Made by a program: the position numbers and the translations under genes
Notes under the pieces: generated by a model
Told to the model about the DNA's origin: nothing
Seen by the model: the letters and a program-made list of their open reading frames with translations, nothing else
The model's database searches: none
From: Ornithinimicrobium pekingense DSM 21552
Lineage (GTDB): Bacteria; Actinomycetota; Actinomycetes; Actinomycetales; Dermatophilaceae
NCBI RefSeq assembly: GCF_000421185.1
Contig: NZ_ATWJ01000013.1
Location: forward strand, 1 to 64,000
Direction: 5' to 3'
Length of the DNA: 64,000 nucleotides
Part shown: piece after piece, positions 48,046-55,330 of the stretch
Position numbering within the stretch: position 1 is the stretch's first letter
Layout of the letters: each line of letters opens with the position of its first letter

Positions 48046-49529
48046 GACGCACCCACCTGCGCCGGCCGGCGCCGGAACCGCCCCGTCACGGCAGACAGCG
48101 CGGCGGGCTCGCGGGCGAGCATCGCGAGGATGGCGACCAGGCCGACGACCGCGGACAGGGCGATGGCGAGCAGGTCCGACCTGAGCCGTTCCACGAGGAC
48201 CAGCGACACCGCGTACAGGGCCAGGCCCACCCCCGTCGGGAGGACGAGCCTGCCGACGAACCGGCTGGCGGCTACACCAGCAGCGGAGAGCCGCCACAGG
48301 TACAGGGGCAGGACGATGGCGGCCGCGACGACCACCTGGCCGACCGCCACCCCGCCGATCCCCCACCGGTTCGCTCCGAGGAGCACCGTCGGGACCAGAG
48401 CCGCCAGCCACGCCAGCTGGATCAGGAGGATCGCGCCGGTCCTCCGCAGCACGACGAGGTAGTCGTAGCTGAGCTCCAGCACGATCCGCACCGCCGCCAG
48501 CACCCCCAGCGCGGCGAGCGGCACCCCGGCAGGCTCCCACTGCACGCCGTAGACGACTCGCGTCACAGCCGGTGCAGCCCCGGCCAGCACGAAGCACACC
48601 GGGAAGGAGACTGCGGCCAGGAGTCCGACGACCCAGACGAGGTTGCGCGCCATGAGCACGGGGTCCGACTGCATCCGCGCGAAAGCCGCCGGCGCCACCG
48701 AGCGCAGCGGCTGGGAGAGCACCGCGATCGGCCACGAGGCCAGGTTGAAGGCGAGGACGTAGAAGGCGAGCTGCGTCGGCCCGAGCACCATGCCGGCGAT
48801 CAGCTGGTCGGCATAGCTCGAGGCGAAGACGATGATGCTGGCACCGGCCAACGGCAGCCCGAACCGCAGCAACGGCCTGACCTGCGAGCGGTCCAGCCCG
48901 AGCCGGAAGGCCGAGGGGACGTAGCGCAGGAAGAGGAGCGCCCCCACCACGCTGCCCGCCAGACGGCCGAGGGCCAGGCTCATGGCTCCCATGCCCGACA
49001 GCGCGAGCATGATCGACACGCCCGCCCCCAGCCAGGCGTTCGACTGGTCGGAGATCATCCTCTCCCGCTGGCGGAACTCACGCTGGAGCAGTGCTGCCGG
49101 TGCTGCGCTCACCCCGTTGACCAGGATGGCGATCAGCAGGACGCGCACCACGGGCGTGGACTGGGGGCTGCCCATGGCCGCCGTGTAGGCCGGGGTCGCC
49201 GCCCAGCACGCGGCGAAGAGGGCCAGGCTGGTGACGACGGAGATCGTCGCCACCGTGGGGATGATCGAGGCGGGGTCGCGCTTCCACCGGACGATGGCCA
49301 GGCTCACGCCGAGCTCGTTGAAGCTGAGGACGGCGAGCAGCGCGACCATCGCCACGGCGAATGTGCCGAACTCCTCCGGGCCCAGGATGCGTGCGAGGGC
49401 GATGCCGATGACCAGGGTGCCGACCTTGGAGGCCGCCGTGTTGAGCAGGCTCCAGCCGAGCGCGCCGCCGGCCTGCCGAGCGAGGGTGACCTCGACCTCG
49501 GGCGAGTTGGCACGGCGGCGGCGGGTCAC
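48042..49529 (-). CDS. Third Wzx-type flippase
   Basis: A 495-residue MOP-superfamily protein with 12-14 hydrophobic segments. ALGWSLLNTAASKVGTLVIG, LARILGPEEFGTFAVAMVAL and LLQREFRQRERM are typical of the WzxC/lipopolysaccharide exporter subgroup, and SYADQLIAGMVLGPTQLAFYVLAFN sits at the repeat centre. Predicted to flip a lipid-linked oligosaccharide. GTG 49529 overlaps the aminotransferase stop as GTGA. Confidence 0.87.
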   Translation of the reverse strand: MTRRRRANSPEVEVTLARQAGGALGWSLLNTAASKVGTLVIGIALARILGPEEFGTFAVAMVALLAVLSFNELGVSLAIVRWKRDPASIIPTVATISVVTSLALFAACWAATPAYTAAMGSPQSTPVVRVLLIAILVNGVSAAPAALLQREFRQRERMISDQSNAWLGAGVSIMLALSGMGAMSLALGRLAGSVVGALLFLRYVPSAFRLGLDRSQVRPLLRFGLPLAGASIIVFASSYADQLIAGMVLGPTQLAFYVLAFNLASWPIAVLSQPLRSVAPAAFARMQSDPVLMARNLVWVVGLLAAVSFPVCFVLAGAAPAVTRVVYGVQWEPAGVPLAALGVLAAVRIVLELSYDYLVVLRRTGAILLIQLAWLAALVPTVLLGANRWGIGGVAVGQVVVAAAIVLPLYLWRLSAAGVAASRFVGRLVLPTGVGLALYAVSLVLVERLRSDLLAIALSAVVGLVAILAMLAREPAALSAVTGRFRRRPAQVGAS

Positions 49530-50659
49530 GGTGCTGCTGCCTCCACGACGCGCCCCCCGTCCAGGGCGGCGGTGAGAGCCTCGACCACCACCACCTGTTG
49601 GTCGGCGGTGAGGTGGGGGAACATCGGCAGCGACAGGATGCGCCCGGCGGCGGCTTCGGCCACCGGGCACGTGCCCGGCGGCAGGCCCAGGTGTTGAAAG
49701 GCAGGGGTGAGATGCACCGGCGTGGGGTAGTGGACACCGGCCCCGATGCCCCGCTCCTGGAGGCCCGTCAGCACCCGGTCGCGGTCGTCCACCTGGACCA
49801 CGTACAGGTGCCAGACGTCGACGTTGTCCGGGTGCCGCTGCGGCACCCGCACGCCCTCGACGTCCGCGAGCAGCTCGTCGTACCGGCCCGCGGCGCGACG
49901 ACGCGCCTCGTTCCACCCCTCGAGCCGGCGCAGCTTGGCGCGCAGCACGATCGCCTGGAGGGCGTCCAGGCGGGAGTTGGTCCCGACGACCTCGTGGACA
50001 TACTTGCGCGGGCTGCCGTGGTCGGCCAGGACGCGCACCCGGTCAGCGACCTCCGGGTCGTCCGTCAGGACCGCTCCGGCGTCACCGGCAGCCCCCAGGT
50101 TCTTGCCCGGGTAGAAGCTGGTGCCGGCAGCCAGACCCCAGGTGCCGGCTCGTCGCCCGCCGCGGCTGGCCCCCTGCGACTGTGCCGCATCCTCGATGAT
50201 CACGGCCCCCGCAGCCTCGGCGATCGGCACCAGGTCGGGCACCGGCGCCGTCTGACCGAAGAGATGGACCGGCATGATCGCCCTGGTCCGTTCGGTGACA
50301 GCGGCCGCCACGGCGTTCGGGTCGATGAGGAGGTGGTCGACGTCGACGTCGACGGGCACCGGGACTGCCCCGACCTGGCTGATCGCCTCTGCCGTGGCGA
50401 TGAAGGTGTTGGCGGGCAGGATGACCTCGTCGCCCGCTCTCACCCCGGCCGCGCGCAGGGCGAGCGTGAGTGCGTCGGTGCCGTTGCCGACCCCGACGCA
50501 GTGGGCGACGCCCGCATACTCGGCATACGCCTCCTCGAACTGCCGCACCGGCGGCCCCCCGATGAAGGCGCCGCGCGCCAGGAGGTCGAGCCCGGCCGGG
50601 CCGACCTCATCCATGATCTCCGCACTCTGCGCGGCCAGGTCGACGAAGGGGACGGTCAT
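49526..50659 (-). CDS. DegT/DnrJ/EryC1/StrS sugar aminotransferase (1)
   Basis: A 377-residue PLP-dependent aminotransferase that adds an amino group to a keto-sugar nucleotide. GNGTDALTLALRAAGV, GDEVILPANTFIATAEAI, VIIEDAAQSQGA and the lysine motif SFYPGKNLGAAGDAGA (Lys186) are all in place, as is the C-terminal HLYVVQVDDRD...GVHYPTPVHL. It belongs to a five-gene nucleotide-sugar set (49526-54500) coupled by overlapping start and stop codons. It is the usual partner for a 3-keto or 4-keto sugar. Confidence 0.9.
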   Translation of the reverse strand: MTVPFVDLAAQSAEIMDEVGPAGLDLLARGAFIGGPPVRQFEEAYAEYAGVAHCVGVGNGTDALTLALRAAGVRAGDEVILPANTFIATAEAISQVGAVPVPVDVDVDHLLIDPNAVAAAVTERTRAIMPVHLFGQTAPVPDLVPIAEAAGAVIIEDAAQSQGASRGGRRAGTWGLAAGTSFYPGKNLGAAGDAGAVLTDDPEVADRVRVLADHGSPRKYVHEVVGTNSRLDALQAIVLRAKLRRLEGWNEARRRAAGRYDELLADVEGVRVPQRHPDNVDVWHLYVVQVDDRDRVLTGLQERGIGAGVHYPTPVHLTPAFQHLGLPPGTCPVAEAAAGRILSLPMFPHLTADQQVVVVEALTAALDGGRVVEAAAP

Positions 50660-51300
50660 GCGGTTGCCTCCGTGGGTGTGCAGGGGAGGGACCGGGCCGG
50701 GACCCCGGCCCAGGTCTGGTGTGCGGGCAGGTCTTCCAGCAGGACCGCGCCCATGCCGAGCGTCGCGCCGGGCCCCACCCGCACGTGCTGGCGCACGGAC
50801 GCGGCCATGCCCAGGTATGCGGCCTCTCCCACCTGGACGTGCCCGCCCAGGGTCACGCCGGCGGCCAGGGTGGCGAAGTCGGCGACGACGACGTCATGGG
50901 TGAGGACGACGTTGGGCATCAGCACGACGTGCGCACCGACCCTGACCGAGGCTGTGGCGATCACTCCGCCCAGGATGATCGTGCCGTGCCCCACGTCCGT
51001 GCCCACCGCGAGGTCGGCGGTGCCCGCGACGGCCGTCGCGTATCGCTCGACCTCGACGGAGAGGCGAGCGGCGAGCGAGCTCCGTGACGCCCCGCTTCCG
51101 GCGCACAGCAGCAGCTGCGCCTCAGGGTGCCGACGCGCCTGGTCCAGGCCGCCCAGCACGGGGACACCGTCCAGCCGGGCCCCGTGCCGGCGCGTGTCGT
51201 CGTCGAGGACCCCCACGACACGGTGCTGGCCGAGGGCCCGCACCACCGCGAGCGCCTCGCGCGCCAGCCCGCTGGCCGCCACGAGGAGCAGGTCGTCCAT
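50656..51300 (-). CDS. PglD/NeuD-like sugar O- or N-acyltransferase
   Basis: A 214-residue protein. The N-terminal Rossmann-like part starts DDLLLVAASGLAREALAVVRA and has VVGVLDDD. It is followed by hexapeptide-repeat strands of a left-handed beta-helix (HGTIILGGVIATASVRVGAH, VLTHDVVVADFATLAAGVTLGG), with the catalytic-type His in L-T-H-D. PglD N-acetylates UDP-4-amino sugars using acetyl-CoA. Its location directly between two sugar aminotransferases supports acetylation of a newly formed amino sugar. The stop overlaps the start of the next aminotransferase gene. Confidence 0.85.
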   Translation of the reverse strand: MDDLLLVAASGLAREALAVVRALGQHRVVGVLDDDTRRHGARLDGVPVLGGLDQARRHPEAQLLLCAGSGASRSSLAARLSVEVERYATAVAGTADLAVGTDVGHGTIILGGVIATASVRVGAHVVLMPNVVLTHDVVVADFATLAAGVTLGGHVQVGEAAYLGMAASVRQHVRVGPGATLGMGAVLLEDLPAHQTWAGVPARSLPCTPTEATA

Positions 51301-51301
51301 C

Positions 51302-52438
51302 TCAGCGCCCCGAACGGCGCAGCACGGCGACGACGCGGTCGAGCTCGTCGTCGGTCATGTGGTGGAAGAGCGGCAGGATCAGCGTCCGGTCGGTGAGCCG
51401 CTCGGTGACCGACAGGTCCGCGGTCCCGGTGTCGCGGCCGGCGTAGGCCGGCTGGCGGTGGGCCGCCATGATGCCGCGGCGGCCCGAGACGTCAGCCTCC
51501 GCAAGCCGCACCAGCAGTCCGTCACGGTCGAGCGGGTAACCGGGCAGGACCTCCACCCAGAAGGACTGGTAGTTGGTCGTGCCCCAGGCCGGGTCGCTGA
51601 CCGGACGCAGGCCGGTCAGGCCGGCGATGGCTGCCTGGTAGGCCGTCGCGAGCTCGCGCCGCCGCTTGACGATCTGGTCGAGGCGGTCGAGCTGGACCAG
51701 GCCGACCGCCGCCTGCAGGTCGGTCATCCGGTAGTTGAAGCCGACCTCGAGGTACTTCTCGGCCGGGGCCAGGACCTGGGTATGGCGTGCTGCTGCAGAG
51801 ACGCTCATAGAATGCTCGCGCAGCTGCCGGGCGCGCGCCGCCCACTCCTCGTGAGGCGTGGTCAGCATGCCGCCCTCGCCGGTGGTGAGGAGCTTGCGCG
51901 GGTGGAAGGACCACGCGCTGACGTCGGCGCGCGCACCGACGGGTCGGTCGCGGTAGGCCGAGCCGATCGCACAAGCCGCGTCCTCGACGATCACGATCCC
52001 GCGCGGGTCGCAGACGGCGCGCAGGGCGTCGAGGTCGACCGGGACGCCGCCCTGGTCCACCGCGATGACGGCCCGGGTCCGCTCGGTCAGCGCGGCCTCG
52101 AGAGTCTCCGGCGTGAGGTTGCCCGTCTCCGCGTCGACGTCGGCGAAGACCGGCCGGGCCCCCACGTAGGTGGGGGCGTTGGCCGTGGCGATGAAGGAGA
52201 ACGACGGCACCACCACGTCGTCGCCGGCCCCCACCCCCGCCACGACCAGTGCCAGGTGGAGGGCGGTCGTGCAACTCGAGGTCGCGACCGCATACCCGAC
52301 GTCCTGGCGCTGCGCGAAGGAGCGCTCGAACTCCGCCACCCGGGGCCCCTGGGCGACCCAGCCCGACCGGATGACCTCCCCGACGGCCAGGACCTCCTCC
52401 TCGCCCAGCCAGGGCTGCATGACGTTGATCCGGGTCAC
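51302..52438 (-). CDS. DegT/DnrJ/EryC1/StrS sugar aminotransferase (2)
   Basis: A 378-residue PLP-dependent aminotransferase. SSCTTALHLALVVAGVGAGDD, VVPSFSFIATANAPTYVGA, VIVEDAACAIGS and the lysine motif FHPRKLLTTGEGG (Lys182) identify it. FNYRMTDLQAAVGLVQLDRLD is the conserved dimer/substrate segment. The GEGG form after Lys groups with ArnB/PglE-like enzymes acting on 4-keto sugars, so this copy, rather than the one at 49526, may pair with the 4,6-dehydratase at the left edge; this is inference. Confidence 0.9.
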   Translation of the reverse strand: MTRINVMQPWLGEEEVLAVGEVIRSGWVAQGPRVAEFERSFAQRQDVGYAVATSSCTTALHLALVVAGVGAGDDVVVPSFSFIATANAPTYVGARPVFADVDAETGNLTPETLEAALTERTRAVIAVDQGGVPVDLDALRAVCDPRGIVIVEDAACAIGSAYRDRPVGARADVSAWSFHPRKLLTTGEGGMLTTPHEEWAARARQLREHSMSVSAAARHTQVLAPAEKYLEVGFNYRMTDLQAAVGLVQLDRLDQIVKRRRELATAYQAAIAGLTGLRPVSDPAWGTTNYQSFWVEVLPGYPLDRDGLLVRLAEADVSGRRGIMAAHRQPAYAGRDTGTADLSVTERLTDRTLILPLFHHMTDDELDRVVAVLRRSGR

Positions 52439-53433
52439 GGGACGCTCACTGCCGGCGCGCCGGCGGCGATCGACTCACGCCGGGGTCTCCACCAGTCGAC
52501 GAGCTGTCGCAACCCGTCCTCCAGGGTGGTTGTCGCCTCGAAGCCCAGGTCCCGCCTCGCGGCCGAGATGTCGCCGAGCCGTCGGGTCACCCCGTTGACC
52601 GGGCGGTCGGGGCCGTGCTCCACGCCGAGGTCGGAGCCCATCGCACGCAGCAGCGCCTGGGCCAGCTGGAGCAGGGACGTCTCGGTGCCGCTGGCGATGT
52701 TGTAGACGCCCGAGGTCACGTCGCTGCCGGCGGCAAGCACGTTGGCCCTCGCGATGTCGGGCACGTAGACGAAATCCATCGTCTGGCGGCCGTCGCCGAA
52801 GATCAGGGGCGGCTTGCCGTCGGCGATGCGCTCCATCCAGCGGACCAGCACCTCGGTGTAGAGGCCGTAGATGTCCATCCGCGGCCCGTAGACGTTGAAG
52901 TAGCGCAGCATGATGTAGTCGAGCCCCTGCATGGCCCGGAAGCTGTGCGCGAGACCTTCGTTGAAGGTCTTGGCCGCGCCATAGATGGTGTCGTTGTCGT
53001 AGGGGTGGTGGTACTCCCCGGTGGGGAAGGTCTCCGCCAGCCCGTAGACCGACGCGCTCGAGGCGCCGACGAACTTGCCGACCTTGTGCTCGGCGGCCGC
53101 CTCCACGACGTTGAAGGTGCCGTCGACGAGGACCTCGAGCGCCAGCCGCGGCTGCTCGGCGCACATCGTGATGCGGATCGCCGCCTGGTGGAAGACCAGG
53201 TCGGTCCCGCGGACGAGGTCGTGCACCAGGTCGCGGTCCCGGATGTCGCCCTCGACCAGCTCGACCCGCCCGCTCACCATCGCCTCCTCGAGGTTCTCCC
53301 GCCGACCGCGCACCAGGTTGTCGAGGACCAGCACGCGCGAGGCTCCTGCCCCCACGAGCTGGTCGACCAGCGTGGAGCCGATGGTGCCGGCCCCTCCGGT
53401 GACGAGGGCGGACGCACCCTGGACCTGGCTCAT
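52435..53433 (-). CDS. NAD-dependent sugar epimerase/dehydratase
   Basis: A 332-residue extended SDR of UDP-glucose 4-epimerase type. It has SALVTGGAGTIGSTLVDQL (GxxGxxG), GDIRDRD, VFHQAAIRITMCAEQP, the serine region GASSASVYG and the catalytic DNDTIYGAAKT (YxxxK, Y-G-A-A-K). VFHQAA and MLRYFNVYGPRMD are typical of nucleotide-sugar epimerases. ATG 53433 shares a base with the previous stop (TGATG); a GTG codon lies directly before it. Confidence 0.9.
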   Translation of the reverse strand: MSQVQGASALVTGGAGTIGSTLVDQLVGAGASRVLVLDNLVRGRRENLEEAMVSGRVELVEGDIRDRDLVHDLVRGTDLVFHQAAIRITMCAEQPRLALEVLVDGTFNVVEAAAEHKVGKFVGASSASVYGLAETFPTGEYHHPYDNDTIYGAAKTFNEGLAHSFRAMQGLDYIMLRYFNVYGPRMDIYGLYTEVLVRWMERIADGKPPLIFGDGRQTMDFVYVPDIARANVLAAGSDVTSGVYNIASGTETSLLQLAQALLRAMGSDLGVEHGPDRPVNGVTRRLGDISAARRDLGFEATTTLEDGLRQLVDWWRPRRESIAAGAPAVSVP

Positions 53434-54500
53434 CACGCGACCACCATCGCGGGCGTCTCGGCGGCGAAGGGGACCAGCGCGCCGCCCTGGGCCAGACTCT
53501 CGCGCGCCGCGTCGAGCACCCTCAGCACCCGCAGACCGGAGTCACCGCCGGTCACGCTGGGTCGGCCCTCGCGGATGGAGGCGGCAAACTCGGCCACCAT
53601 CTGCCGCAGGGGCTCGACCTCGGGCAGGGCGGGAGCCCACATGTCGCCGAGGCGGTAGGAGATCATCGCGGCGCGCCGGTCCTCGGCGTCCTCGGCCTGC
53701 TGCACCAGGTCGACCCCCCGGTCGTAGACGCTGAGACGCTGCTGGGGGTTGAGGTCGTCCCAGACGACGGTGCGGCGCGTGCCGGCCACCACCATCTGGC
53801 GGATCTTCGTGGGGCTGAGCCAGTTGACGTGGACGTTGACCATCCCGCCGGTCGCCAGCGGCATGCTCAGGTAGCCGACGCACGCCTTGCCCGCACGCAG
53901 CGGGTCCGCGCCGTGGGCGGCGACCCCGGTCGGCTCGAGGCCGCCGGGCAAGATGAAGTCGAGGATCGACAGGTCGTGCGGTGCCAGGTCCCAGAAGACG
54001 TCGACGTCGGGCTGGACGAGGCCCAGATTGATGCGCACGGAATCGACGAAGAGGATGTCGCCGAGCTGCCCGGTCTGGACCAGCTCTCGGAGCTTGCGGA
54101 CCGCCGGCGTGTAGCAGTAGGTGTGGTCGGTCATCAGCACCCGGCCGCGCTCCGTGGCCAGCCGCACCATCCGCCGGCCGGCGGCCGGGTCGTGGGCCAG
54201 GGGCTTCTCGACGACGACGTGCACGCCCGCCTCGAGTGCCTGGGTCACCAGCGCCTCGTGGGTGTGCGCGGGCGTCGCGATGGCGACCGCGTCCACGTCA
54301 CCCGCGTCGAGCAGCTCCGTGAGCGAGCTCGTGACCCTGACCCCGGGCACCGCCGCGACGGCGCGCTCGGCGCGGGCGACGTCGAGGTCGACGACCGCCC
54401 GAAGATCCCAGTCCGGGCTCGCGCTGAAGTTCCGGATGAGGTTGGGGCCCCAGTAGCCGGCCCCGACCACGGCAATTCTCAACATCCCTGCAGACACCAC
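53433..54500 (-). CDS. Gfo/Idh/MocA-type sugar oxidoreductase
   Basis: A 355-residue NAD(P)-dependent dehydrogenase. LRIAVVGAGYWGPNLIRNFS is the nucleotide-binding start, VHVVVEKPLAHD carries the EKP motif and VFWDLAPHDLSILDFILP supplies the D-x-x-x-H active-site pair. Relatives such as WlbA/WbpB oxidise C3 of UDP-GlcNAcA, and others reduce keto-sugars. GTG 54500 is preferred because GGGAGG is 5 nt upstream (54511-54506); the ATG at 54485 would sit right on a weak AGGG. First gene of the minus operon that runs to 45623. Confidence 0.88.
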   Translation of the reverse strand: MVSAGMLRIAVVGAGYWGPNLIRNFSASPDWDLRAVVDLDVARAERAVAAVPGVRVTSSLTELLDAGDVDAVAIATPAHTHEALVTQALEAGVHVVVEKPLAHDPAAGRRMVRLATERGRVLMTDHTYCYTPAVRKLRELVQTGQLGDILFVDSVRINLGLVQPDVDVFWDLAPHDLSILDFILPGGLEPTGVAAHGADPLRAGKACVGYLSMPLATGGMVNVHVNWLSPTKIRQMVVAGTRRTVVWDDLNPQQRLSVYDRGVDLVQQAEDAEDRRAAMISYRLGDMWAPALPEVEPLRQMVAEFAASIREGRPSVTGGDSGLRVLRVLDAARESLAQGGALVPFAAETPAMVVA

Positions 54501-54772
54501 GACGGCCTCCCTGCCATACCGTGCGACGCGCCCCGAAGGATCAGGGCACGGCGGGCGTCGCCCCGTCTGCGTCATCCCCCGAAACCGAGCGTCACGACTC
54601 GGCACCCCATCGTTGTTGCTGCAGGATCACGCGTGCTTCCCGGGCGAGCACCCACTTGCGAGATTAGTGCGAGCAACGGTCCTGCACCAGCCCCCCTGAG
54701 ACCGACATTTCGCCTTCCCGCCTGTGACCCTGGACACACTGAACCAACCGGCCACCCCAGCGCTGGGCCGGC
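54501..54772. other. 272-bp control region of the nucleotide-sugar operon
   Basis: It lies between the VanZ-like gene end and the operon start. On the minus strand TAATCT (54666 to 54661) is a fair -10 box that would leave a leader of about 160 nt; within it GGGGCGACGCCC (near 54550) can form a small hairpin. TTGC-N13-GCAA (54655-54675 region) is a weak symmetric element around the box. No small coding frame was supported. Confidence 0.4.
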
Positions 54773-55204
54773 TCAGGTGAGCGAGGCGCTCAGCTGTGCC
54801 CTCCGTGCGGACGCCACGAGGCGGAACAGCGCGGCGCCGATCAGCGCACCCGCGGTGTTGAAGACGACGTCGCGCAGGCTGGAGGTGCGCCCGCTCAGTC
54901 CCATCTGCGCAACTTCGATGGCTCCGGACAGCAGCAGCCCGGCCAGCCCGGCCAGCCACCATGCGCGGTCGGGCAGCGCCCCGGCGAGCAGCAGGCCGAA
55001 GGGAAGGAAGAGGCCAAGGTTGGCGAGCGCTTCCACATGGCCGTAACGGACCCCGGAGACGCCCTGGTCTGCCAGCCATGCCAGACCGTCGTCGAGCGGC
55101 GCGCGCACAGGGGCGTCGACGGCCGTCGCCCACAGGGCCACGGCCGCGAGGATCACGAGGTAGCCCGCGAGAATCGCGGCCCAGCGACGTCGGTCCCTGC
55201 GCAC
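54773..55204 (-). CDS. VanZ-like family membrane protein
   Basis: A 143-residue protein with four hydrophobic segments. EALANLGLFLPFGLLLAGAL, GAIEVAQMGLSGRTSSLRDVVFNTAGALIGA carry the conserved N-x-x-x-F-x-P-x-G, E-x-x-Q and R-D-x-x-x-N-x-x-G pattern of VanZ domain proteins. VanZ gives low-level teicoplanin resistance, but most chromosomal relatives have no known role. GTG 55204 follows GGGAGG at about 9 nt. Between two unrelated genes, it is probably monocistronic. Confidence 0.85.
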   Translation of the reverse strand: MRRDRRRWAAILAGYLVILAAVALWATAVDAPVRAPLDDGLAWLADQGVSGVRYGHVEALANLGLFLPFGLLLAGALPDRAWWLAGLAGLLLSGAIEVAQMGLSGRTSSLRDVVFNTAGALIGAALFRLVASARRAQLSASLT

Positions 55205-55242
55205 CCCAGCCTCCCTGCGTCCGGTCAGTGCCCCGGCCTCTC

Positions 55243-55248
55243 AACCTA
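55243..55248 (-). promoter_or_regulatory. -10 box TAGGTT of the VanZ-like gene
   Basis: TAGGTT (55248 to 55243) would give a leader of about 35 nt containing the GGGAGG ribosome binding site. Confidence 0.45.
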
Positions 55249-55330
55249 GTCCCCGGCTCCCCACCGGCACCAGCCTCAGGCGCCACCAGCCTTACGGCTC
55301 AACCGCGCAAGGATCCGCCCTAGTGACGTC

